Positions 1-5,348 of a stretch of 5,448 nucleotides of DNA are shown here, one piece after another. The first letter of the stretch is position 1. Every line of letters begins with the position of its first letter. The DNA lies in contig JANQOD010000190.1 of NCBI GenBank assembly GCA_028289745.1, positions 1 through 5,448 on the forward strand, read 5' to 3'. This DNA comes from Allomuricauda sp. (GTDB lineage: Bacteria; Bacteroidota; Bacteroidia; Flavobacteriales; Flavobacteriaceae). A model generated the notes under the pieces. That model was given only the letters and a program-made list of their open reading frames with translations, was not told the origin of the DNA and did not search any database. The translations under genes were made by a program, and so were the position numbers.

Positions 1-165
1 AAAGACCACAAGTTGGAAGAGATCATTGAGGAGGTAAAAGAGGAAAAAATGCCCCTCAAAGAATATACTTGGACACATCAAGAAGCCCGTTTGACCCAAG
101 AACAACGTGAGCTGATAACTACTTGGGCCCAAGAAACTAGATTGCGCTACGGTACAGCTCAGTAA
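1..165 (+). CDS. Haem-binding domain protein, C-terminal part (5' end outside the window)
   Basis: Frame 1 is open from the window edge to a TAA stop and encodes the last 54 residues of a protein. The segment contains KLEEIIEEV, then EEKMPLKEYTW, then a helix like ARLTQEQRELITTWA. From memory of the family, this is the typical C-terminus of the flavobacterial haem-binding domain proteins (Haem_bd, PF14376), whose N-terminal part carries a membrane anchor or signal and a CxxCH haem-attachment motif. That part is not in the window, so haem binding is inferred from the tail alone. The likely role is a small envelope cytochrome-like protein. The last 29 bases overlap the end of the convergent sirtuin gene. 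The family call is fairly confident; the role in the cell is unknown. Confidence 0.8.
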   Translation, partial: KDHKLEEIIEEVKEEKMPLKEYTWTHQEARLTQEQRELITTWAQETRLRYGTAQ

Positions 166-835
166 CCAATCGAGGTACACCTTCTACGGCTGTTTTTTCA
201 ATTATGGTCAAGTTTTCAAAATCTGATGGGCGAACATTGGGTCTGGGATCTACAAAATATATGGGAGTGCCATAGGGTACATAATTGACCAGACTTGCTG
301 CCGGATATACTTGCATTGAAGTACCGATGATTATCAAAATATCGGCGGTCTGTGTGATTTCGATGGCAGGCCCCAACATGGGCACCATTTCACCGAACCA
401 CACAATGTGTGGCCGTAATTGGTGGCCATCTTCGCCCATATCGCCCCAGTTTAGATCTTTTTTCCAATCGAGCACCAGATTTTCGTTGACCGTACTGCGA
501 ACCTTGAACAGTTCGCCATGAAGGTGCAATACATTGTTGCTTCCTGCTTGTTCGTGAAGGTTATCGATATTTTGGGTGATGATGTTCACCTGAAACTTTT
601 CTTCGAGTACGGCCAAAGCTTCATGCCCTTCATTGGGCCCTACCTCTAAAAGTTGTCTTCTGCGTTGGTTATAGAATTCGAGTACCAACATGGGATTGCT
701 GGCAAAACCCTGCGGTGAGGCCACTTGCATCACATCATGCCCTTCCCAAAGCCCATTGGCATCACGAAAGGTTTTGAGTCCGCTCTCGGCACTCATTCCC
801 GCACCTGTCAGTACCACTATTCTTTTTCTTTCCAT
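137..835 (-). CDS. cobB: NAD-dependent protein deacylase, Sir2/CobB family (class III-like, no zinc cysteines)
   Basis: This 232-residue cytoplasmic enzyme is predicted to remove acyl groups from lysines, consuming NAD and releasing nicotinamide and O-acyl-ADP-ribose. The Rossmann NAD-binding motif GAGMSAESG lies at residues 11-19, followed by TFRD at 22-25. TQNID is at 87-91, the catalytic histidine is H106 within HLHGE, RPHIVWFGE is at 141-149, and GTSMQVYPAA is at 171-180. The FYNQRR segment supplies Y55 and R58, matching the YxxR pair that in SIRT5 and E. coli CobB binds negatively charged acyl groups, so desuccinylase or demalonylase activity is plausible. The small-domain region between H106 and R141, where four zinc-binding cysteines normally sit, contains none, and the whole protein lacks cysteine. 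I chose the ATG at 835 because the Rossmann strand begins directly after it. No Shine-Dalgarno is visible, and a TAnnTTTG box sits five bases upstream. The 3' end overlaps the convergent haem-binding gene. The family assignment is firm; substrate preference is inferred. Confidence 0.95.
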   Translation of the reverse strand: MERKRIVVLTGAGMSAESGLKTFRDANGLWEGHDVMQVASPQGFASNPMLVLEFYNQRRRQLLEVGPNEGHEALAVLEEKFQVNIITQNIDNLHEQAGSNNVLHLHGELFKVRSTVNENLVLDWKKDLNWGDMGEDGHQLRPHIVWFGEMVPMLGPAIEITQTADILIIIGTSMQVYPAASLVNYVPYGTPIYFVDPRPNVRPSDFENLTIIEKTAVEGVPRLVTELYRSAI

Positions 836-840
836 ATAAC

Positions 841-848
841 CAAAAATA
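841..848 (-). promoter_or_regulatory. Candidate -7 element (TAnnTTTG) for the sirtuin gene
   Basis: The minus strand reads TATTTTTG, a full match to the Bacteroidota -7 consensus TAnnTTTG, ending five bases before the ATG at 835. Initiation from it would give a leaderless or nearly leaderless transcript. No clear TTG -33 element is found at the usual spacing upstream, so the site rests on the -7 box and position alone. Confidence 0.35.
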
Positions 849-867
849 GCCTTTTTAGGGCTTTTTT
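843..867. repeat. Imperfect dyad overlapping the sirtuin promoter
   Basis: Two arms at 843-851 and 859-867 pair at eight of nine positions (the T847/T863 pair is the mismatch), with a GC-containing core AGCC/GGCT and a seven-base loop, TTTTTAG. The same segment also reads as two near-identical tandem units, GCCTTTTTAG (849-858) and GGCTTTTTTAG (859-869). It overlaps the candidate -7 box of the divergent sirtuin gene. It could be an operator, or on the plus strand a weak terminator-like hairpin followed by T residues. Its AT-richness means chance is a real possibility. Confidence 0.4.
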
Positions 868-950
868 AGCGGAAAACGAAGGCGCTGTTTGGGTGACAAG
901 ACAAAAAAATAGAATGGCTGCCGAAAGCCCGCATCATATGCAACCGAAGG

Positions 951-979
951 TCTTATGTCTTATGTGCTACTGGCATAAG
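951..979. repeat. Small repeat cluster (TCTTATG tandem pair plus CTTATG/CATAAG dyad)
   Basis: TCTTATG occurs twice head to tail at 951-957 and 958-964. The second copy forms a perfect six-base inverted repeat with CATAAG at 974-979, separated by nine bases. It lies between the divergent sirtuin and trmH genes, about 80 bases before the trmH start, where an operator would be reasonable. The arms are short, so the evidence is modest and no binding protein is implied. Confidence 0.35.
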
Positions 980-1055
980 TCGTATTATGTATTAAAAATA
1001 ACCTTCTATTGCCCATTAAATTCGTGGTAGCACCATATTTTTTATCTTGGTATTT

Positions 1056-1709
1056 ATGATCGATCAAGATTTGTTGGCCTATTTGGAAGGATTTGTATCT
1101 GAAGAGCGAAAACGGCGTTTTTCAGCTGTTTTGGCCCATCGAACAAAATTTTTGACCGTAGCCATCGAAGATGTGTTTCAATTGCACAATACCAGTGCAG
1201 TGCTGCGGAGCTGTGATGCTTTCGGCATACAAGAACTACATGTGGTCGAAGACCGTTTCGGGCAACGTTTAGACAAGAATATCGCCATGGGGGCCGAACA
1301 ATGGGTAGATGTCAGCCGTTACCGATCAAGCCAAGAGTGCATGAATGTATTGAAGAACAAGGGATATCAAATAGTTGCCACTACCCCCCATAATGATTCC
1401 GGTTTGTTGCAAGGGTTTCAATTGAAGACAAAAACGGCGCTTTTTTTTGGCACTGAAAAAGAAGGACTCAGTGAAGCGGTAATGCAACAGGCCGATGGCT
1501 TTTTGAAGATACCCATGCAGGGGTTTTCTGAAAGTTTGAATATTTCAGTATCGGCCGCCATCATCATTCAAGAATTGACACAAAGGCTTCGTAAGAGCGA
1601 CCTAAAATGGCAGCTGACCGATGATGAAATGATGGCCAAACGCTTTGATTGGGTAAAAAAGTCTATCAAAAATGTGGAAGCAATCATCGGCAGATACCGT
1701 TCAAGCTGA
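1056..1709 (+). CDS. trmH: tRNA (guanosine-2'-O-)-methyltransferase, TrmH-type SPOUT family
   Basis: This 217-residue cytoplasmic SPOUT (trefoil-knot) enzyme is predicted to transfer a methyl group from S-adenosylmethionine to the ribose 2'-OH of G18 in the tRNA D-loop. Motif 1 is NTSAVLRSCDAFG (45-57), with N45 and the candidate catalytic arginine R51. GAEQWVDV follows at 79-86. Motif 2 is FFGTEKEGLSE (130-140), and motif 3 is IPMQGFSESLNISVSAA (152-168); the last two form the knot that holds the cofactor. The N- and C-terminal extensions (about 1-40 and 178-217) match the TrmH layout rather than the shorter TrmL. An in-frame TTG at 1047 would add three residues. I prefer the ATG at 1056 because the MIDxxLLxYLEGF start is what relatives show, from memory. 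It heads a plus-strand run of three genes. Target specificity for G18, rather than another tRNA or rRNA position, is inferred from family resemblance. Confidence 0.9.
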   Translation: MIDQDLLAYLEGFVSEERKRRFSAVLAHRTKFLTVAIEDVFQLHNTSAVLRSCDAFGIQELHVVEDRFGQRLDKNIAMGAEQWVDVSRYRSSQECMNVLKNKGYQIVATTPHNDSGLLQGFQLKTKTALFFGTEKEGLSEAVMQQADGFLKIPMQGFSESLNISVSAAIIIQELTQRLRKSDLKWQLTDDEMMAKRFDWVKKSIKNVEAIIGRYRSS

Positions 1710-1717
1710 CTTTTTTG

Positions 1718-1725
1718 TACATTGT
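1718..1725 (+). promoter_or_regulatory. Possible weak promoter before the SRPBCC gene
   Basis: The 40-base gap after trmH contains TTTTTTGTACATTGTA. The TACATTG portion resembles the TAnnTTTG -7 element with one T missing and lies about 25 bases before the ATG at 1750. No clear TTG lies at the right -33 distance. The downstream genes may equally be read through from trmH. Confidence 0.22.
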
Positions 1726-1749
1726 AGGTCTAACCAATTCAAAGAGTAG

Positions 1750-2277
1750 ATGACAACATTACTTTACATTTTAGGGGGCATTGTTTTGCTGGTGTTATTA
1801 TTGGCCTTGATCGCTCCGAAGACGTACGATGTTTCACGATCGATAGTAGTTGCAAAACCAAAGAATGAGGTTTTTGCCTATTTGCGGTCGCTCAAAAAAC
1901 AAGATGAGTGGTCGCCATGGAGCAAAAAAGACCCAGACATGCACAAAGAGTTTCGTGGTACCGATGGTGAGGTAGGGGCCGTTAGCTATTGGAAGGGCAA
2001 TAAAGAAGTTGGGGAGGGTGAACAAGAGATCACCAAGATTGTTGATGGTGAGCGTGTCGAGTCAGAGCTACGCTTTTTGAAACCTTTTAAATCGACTTCT
2101 GATGCCTATATGACCACCGAAGACTCAGGTAATGGGGGCACCAAGGTAACTTGGGGCTTTTCGGGCAAAAACAAGTTTCCGATGAGCATCATGATGTTGT
2201 TCATGAGCATGGACAAAATGGTGGGAAAGGATTTTGAGGAAGGATTGGAAAGCCTAAAGGCAAAATTGGAAGAATAA
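1750..2277 (+). CDS. Membrane-anchored SRPBCC (START/polyketide cyclase-like) family protein
   Basis: This 175-residue protein has an N-terminal hydrophobic segment at about residues 4-22 (rich in L, I and V, with no lipobox), followed by a soluble domain of about 150 residues. The domain shows the SRPBCC helix-grip pattern. It begins with a strand, YDVSRSIVVAKP (26-37), continues with the helix EVFAYLRSL and the WSPWSKKDP segment (54-62) characteristic of this subfamily, passes through a series of strands, and ends with a long amphipathic helix DFEEGLESLKAKLEE (161-175). SRPBCC folds enclose a hydrophobic pocket for lipids or other small ligands. The ligand here cannot be told from sequence, and no catalytic residues are evident. 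The anchor suggests a membrane-tethered domain, probably facing the periplasm. It starts 40 bases after trmH and ends 41 bases before the VOC gene, which is consistent with cotranscription. The family call is solid; the function is unknown. Confidence 0.85.
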   Translation: MTTLLYILGGIVLLVLLLALIAPKTYDVSRSIVVAKPKNEVFAYLRSLKKQDEWSPWSKKDPDMHKEFRGTDGEVGAVSYWKGNKEVGEGEQEITKIVDGERVESELRFLKPFKSTSDAYMTTEDSGNGGTKVTWGFSGKNKFPMSIMMLFMSMDKMVGKDFEEGLESLKAKLEE

Positions 2278-2318
2278 CCGCATAACGATTATGGCCCAGG
2301 ATGATAGTGTGATTTAAT

Positions 2319-2699
2319 ATGAAACAAAATATGGTAGGCTGGTTCGAAATTCCCGTGGTGGACATGGATCGTGCCAAAAAATTTTACGAAGAAGTATTTC
2401 AGATTGAAATTCAGGTGCAAGACTTTGGCGGTACGTTGATGGGCTGGTTCCCATGGGATGAAGGGTTACATGGTTGTTCTGGGTCACTTATTTTGCAACC
2501 TGAGTGGTACATACCCAACCGAAAAGAAGGGGTGCTCATCTATTTTTCGAGCGATGATGTACAAAACGAACTCAATAGGGTAGAAACAGCGGGTGGCCGT
2601 ATTCTAAAACCCAAGACCCTGATCAGTGCTGAAGTAGGGTATATGGGACTTTTTCATGATTCGGAGGGCAATCGAATCGCCCTGCATTCGAGAAAATAA
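2319..2699 (+). CDS. VOC (glyoxalase/bleomycin-resistance fold) family protein
   Basis: This 126-residue cytoplasmic protein covers one complete VOC unit made of two beta-alpha-beta-beta-beta modules. The first module begins with MVGWFEIPVVDMDRAKKFY (5-23), the usual opening strand and helix. The second begins near GVLIYFSSDDVQNELNRV (71-88) and continues through GGRILKPKT (92-100). The ending GYMGLFHDSEGNRIALHS (107-124) is a standard VOC terminus with the DxEGN turn. Candidate metal ligands by position are E10, H51 and H123, but they are not all certain. Family members include lyases, dioxygenases, isomerases and resistance proteins that sequester compounds, so the substrate cannot be assigned. 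An internal ATG at residue 5 is a possible alternative start. I keep the longer form because relatives typically carry a few residues before MVGWFEIP. It is the last gene of the plus-strand run and converges with the amylase gene 52 bases downstream. Confidence 0.88.
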   Translation: MKQNMVGWFEIPVVDMDRAKKFYEEVFQIEIQVQDFGGTLMGWFPWDEGLHGCSGSLILQPEWYIPNRKEGVLIYFSSDDVQNELNRVETAGGRILKPKTLISAEVGYMGLFHDSEGNRIALHSRK

Positions 2700-2751
2700 G
2701 CGTTTCTGTACTGTGCCATAAACCTGGCTTGCCCCTGTTGAACAAAGATGG

Positions 2752-4443
2752 CTACTCTACCAATTCTAAAAGAGCCATATCAAAATCGTTTTCAAGGGTA
2801 ACCCTACCATTCTTGACAACGACCTCGGTATTTGAATAGGTATCGCGAAGCTTGGTGCCATTGCCAAAGAATCCTTTGACCCTAAGTGATTTTTTTCCTT
2901 CGGGCAAATTAAGACCGATGACCACTTTATCTTTGTACTCACCTTCGACATAAGTTCTAGAAAATACATAGGGTTTTGAGGCCAAACGCTTGTGCTTGCC
3001 GGCACCCACGGCTGGGTGATCTCTTCTAAACTGCCCCAGTTTTTGCCAATGCGCATGAATTTTTTGAATTTTGGGTATGCTGTCCAAATCTTCCCAATTC
3101 ATAAAGGATCGTAGGGTGGCATCACCTTGTGTACCTTCAATAATCAACGGTCTGGATGTTTCATCGCCATAATATACCTGTGAAGCCCCCGGTGTCAAGA
3201 GCAATACATTGGCAGATTTATATGGTTGGGTACGTTCTTGGTCAAATGGGCTGCCATCGTCATGTGAAGTAAGGTAGTTGAGCACACTTTTGCCCTTTAA
3301 TTTGGTATGTAATAAAGAGCTGTACTTTCTAAAGATTTTCTCATAACTGTTTTTGGCATCATATTTCAACTCAAAGTTGATAAGGCTTTTGAATCCATGG
3401 TCAAAATAATCGACCTTCTTGTCGCCAAAATTGAAAAACCTTCCACCTGAGATGCCATAGTTATAGACCTCGCCGACCATGTAAAATTCATTGTTGTCCA
3501 AGACTTGGTTGGGATGTTTCTTTTTCCAGGTCCCGAAGGCGTAATCTGCTTCTTTTTTGAGTTCGGCCCAAGCATTTTCATTGACGTGCTTTACGGTATC
3601 TACTCGAAATCCATCCACCCCAAACTCGTGTATGTAATCGGTTAGCCACTTAATGATATAAAAACGTGGTGCCCTTGGGTAGCCGGTTCGTTCAAAAAAC
3701 AACTGTAGCTCATCGAGTTCTTGGCTCAAACGACCCTCTTCTTTCCACTTGGCCAAGAGGGCATCGGGCAATTCGACTGGCTCATCTGACTCGGTCAGTA
3801 CATCAGGCAAATTCTTGACAAGCGTACAGGCGGTGGTGTTTTCGTAAGTATCAAAGGTACAGGCAGGTTCGGTGCGCACCCATTCTGAAGGCCAGACGGG
3901 GTCTTTCACGGTAACCGGTCCGGTATGGTTCAAAACCACATCCAAGAGAATACGTATGCCCTTTGAATGGGCCATTTTTACCAATTCTCCCAGTTCTTTT
4001 TTGTCGCCGAAATTGGGGTCTAAGGTGGTCCAATCCTTTGTCCAATACCCATGATAGCCATAGGTATTGCCGGTACCTTCATCGGTCGCCCCATGTATTT
4101 GCTCAACTACGGGCGTGAACCAGATGGCGTTGATACCCAGATCAGTGAAGTATCCCTCTTTGATTTTCTGGGTAATCCCGACTATATCACCGCCCATGAA
4201 CCCCCTTAGCACCGCCGTGCTGTCAGTTCTTTCGAAACTCACGTCATTTTCAGGATTTCCATTGTTGAACCTGTCGGTAAGCAGAAAATAAATGTTGGCC
4301 CCTTCCCAAACAAAAGGGGCTTTCTTTTTGGGTTCAATTACGGTAGCAGTGGTATCGTTGGTAGGTTTTTTGGGTTGTCTCGGGTTTTTTTTGCAACCAA
4401 AAAGAAAGGACAATATCGACATAGCGATAAGTAGTTTTTTCAT
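2752..4443 (-). CDS. Alpha-amylase lipoprotein, GH13 family (MalS-like)
   Basis: This 563-residue enzyme is predicted to cut alpha-1,4-glucosidic bonds in starch-like glucans or maltodextrins with retention of configuration. The N-terminus is a lipoprotein signal ending in the lipobox LFGC with C17 as the lipidated residue, followed by a basic, proline-rich linker (18-42). The GH13 barrel shows all conserved regions: DVVLNH (168-173), GFRVDTVKH (278-286) with nucleophile D282, MVGEVYN (322-328) with acid/base E325, and LTSHDD (391-396) with H394 and D395 stabilising the transition state. The stretch NLPDVLTESDEP, the ERTGYPRAPR helix lead-in and the IKWLTDY segment resemble the periplasmic MalS type (GH13 subfamily 19). 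C195 and C206 could form a disulfide. A beta-rich C-terminal domain follows from about residue 480. The residues after C17 are basic, unlike the acidic surface-export signals reported for Bacteroidota lipoproteins, so a periplasm-facing location is more likely. The upstream secreted gene lies 65 bases away on the same strand. No SusC/SusD, sugar transporter or regulator is visible. Confidence 0.95.
   Translation of the reverse strand: MKKLLIAMSILSFLFGCKKNPRQPKKPTNDTTATVIEPKKKAPFVWEGANIYFLLTDRFNNGNPENDVSFERTDSTAVLRGFMGGDIVGITQKIKEGYFTDLGINAIWFTPVVEQIHGATDEGTGNTYGYHGYWTKDWTTLDPNFGDKKELGELVKMAHSKGIRILLDVVLNHTGPVTVKDPVWPSEWVRTEPACTFDTYENTTACTLVKNLPDVLTESDEPVELPDALLAKWKEEGRLSQELDELQLFFERTGYPRAPRFYIIKWLTDYIHEFGVDGFRVDTVKHVNENAWAELKKEADYAFGTWKKKHPNQVLDNNEFYMVGEVYNYGISGGRFFNFGDKKVDYFDHGFKSLINFELKYDAKNSYEKIFRKYSSLLHTKLKGKSVLNYLTSHDDGSPFDQERTQPYKSANVLLLTPGASQVYYGDETSRPLIIEGTQGDATLRSFMNWEDLDSIPKIQKIHAHWQKLGQFRRDHPAVGAGKHKRLASKPYVFSRTYVEGEYKDKVVIGLNLPEGKKSLRVKGFFGNGTKLRDTYSNTEVVVKNGRVTLENDFDMALLELVE
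4392..4443 (-). other. Lipoprotein (type II) signal peptide of the amylase
   Basis: This encodes residues 1-17: a KK-containing n-region, a hydrophobic core LLIAMSILSFLF, and a G-C cleavage site. Signal peptidase II would cut before C17, which is then lipidated. The mature start CKKNPRQPKK is strongly basic. Confidence 0.85.
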
Positions 4444-4459
4444 CTTCAGGGATTTTGCC

Positions 4460-4467
4460 TAAAGCTA
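4460..4467 (-). promoter_or_regulatory. Possible -7 element before the amylase gene
   Basis: The minus strand reads TAGCTTTA, matching TAnnTTTG except for the last base, and sits 16 bases before the ATG at 4443. The 65-base gap to the upstream gene is AT-rich but has no convincing TTG -33 box at the expected spacing. The gene could instead be transcribed from upstream. Confidence 0.25.
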
Positions 4468-4508
4468 AAAAATGCGAACGTAATTATAAAATTTATTTGT
4501 GGCCAAAA

Positions 4509-5282
4509 TCAATTTCTGTTGAGTACCTTGTACTCTTCATAACAACTGCTGATGGCATCTAAAATTTGCAGGTCATTGGCAGTCATGATGAACGATTTCG
4601 AGTAATTGCAATTGTTCAAAATATCTTCGATATCGACCTTCTCAAGCTGTAACAACTGGGTAAGTGTCTCGCGGTCAAACTTTGAGGCCAAGAGATTACG
4701 GATCTCATCATCTTCTTTCATTTTTCGAAGTTTGCGCATCTGTTGCGGTTTTTTGCCAAAGAGATTGCGCAACAAATCTGCCGGATTCAATATGGCCCCC
4801 AAGACTTTGGTCACTGCACTCGGACTCTTATTGCCTGCCTCATAGCTTCTATTGAGGCCAGAAATGCTGTATTGATATGAATTGTTGATGGGTAGGTTCT
4901 TTACATCGATTTCAAGGTAACCGGTAAGCTGATACGGCCTTACGATCACTTCTTCAAGTGCATAGGCCAATTCGGTCAATGCAATCTTCGTGTCACCAAA
5001 TCGAAACATGTCATTGGTGACCCTTACCTTTTGGGGTTTGAACCCCAGATAGGTGAGATACAAAGTGTCATTGACAGCGGCCGTAATGGCAAACTTCCCT
5101 TCTGGATTCGTGATGGTACCGATAACCTTGTTCAAGTTAATGATATGCACACTTTCCAAAGGTAAATCGGTCTGTGCATTGACCACGGTGGCAGTCAATT
5201 CTTGGGAAGGAAAGGTATTTTCTTCTTGGGAAAATCCTTTAAAACAGACCAGTAAGAAAACCAAAGGGAAAAGTTTTTTCAT
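4509..5282 (-). CDS. Secreted CarboxypepD_reg-like domain protein of unknown function
   Basis: This 257-residue protein has a classical signal peptide (KK, then LFPLVFLLVCF) with likely cleavage after FS at about residue 18, giving a mature protein starting QEEN. Residues about 29-103 form a CarboxypepD_reg-like beta-sandwich. Recognisable parts are LTATVVNAQTDLPLESVHI, GTITNPEGKFAI and DTLYLTYLGFKPQKV, the same type of domain found at the front of SusC-like TonB-dependent receptors. It is followed by LAYALEEVIVRPY (105-117), which resembles the segment leading into a TonB box. No plug or barrel follows. The remainder is a polar, helix-rich domain with a basic patch near 176-188 (GKKPQQMRKLRKM) and a conserved-looking end, NCNYSKSFIMTANDLQILDAI and beyond, containing C225 and C247. 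I recall similar proteins of this length in flavobacteria, annotated only as carboxypeptidase-like regulatory domain proteins. The location is probably the periplasm. It precedes the amylase by 65 bases on the same strand. No enzymatic function is implied. Confidence 0.88.
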   Translation of the reverse strand: MKKLFPLVFLLVCFKGFSQEENTFPSQELTATVVNAQTDLPLESVHIINLNKVIGTITNPEGKFAITAAVNDTLYLTYLGFKPQKVRVTNDMFRFGDTKIALTELAYALEEVIVRPYQLTGYLEIDVKNLPINNSYQYSISGLNRSYEAGNKSPSAVTKVLGAILNPADLLRNLFGKKPQQMRKLRKMKEDDEIRNLLASKFDRETLTQLLQLEKVDIEDILNNCNYSKSFIMTANDLQILDAISSCYEEYKVLNRN

Positions 5283-5348
5283 GCAGCAATTTTCGTCATA
5301 AAAATACTAAACAAAGAAGATAGGGCCTCGAAATTAATATACCCTTAA

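Noticed and set aside
285..521. Plus-strand open frame of 78 codons
   Set aside because: It lies entirely antisense to the sirtuin, whose motifs are unmistakable, and its translation has no recognisable domain.
725..1030. Plus-strand open frame of 101 codons running from inside the sirtuin through the divergent gap
   Set aside because: The first third is antisense to the sirtuin N-terminus, and the rest is low-quality translation of AT-rich intergenic DNA with no motif.
1047..1055. TTG at 1047 as the trmH start
   Set aside because: It adds only three residues (MVF) before an ATG that gives the N-terminus expected for the family.
2715..2728. GCCA/TGGC inverted repeat between the convergent VOC and amylase genes, considered as a terminator
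   Set aside because: The stem is only four base pairs and is not followed by a T run on either strand, so it is not a credible intrinsic terminator.
2766..3056. Minus-strand frame of 96 codons inside the amylase gene
   Set aside because: It is a shadow of the amylase coding sequence in another frame, with no domain of its own. The same applies to the open frames at 3366-3581, 3851-4045, 3872-4054 and 4067-4291.
4606..4855. Plus-strand open frames antisense to the CarboxypepD_reg-like gene
   Set aside because: Composition and position mark them as antisense shadows of a well-supported secreted protein. The plus-strand frame at 5053-5301 was rejected for the same reason.
4509..5282. Interpretation as a pseudogene of a TonB-dependent receptor
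   Set aside because: The frame is intact, the length and C-terminal region look like a recognised protein type, and the following DNA encodes the amylase rather than barrel remnants.
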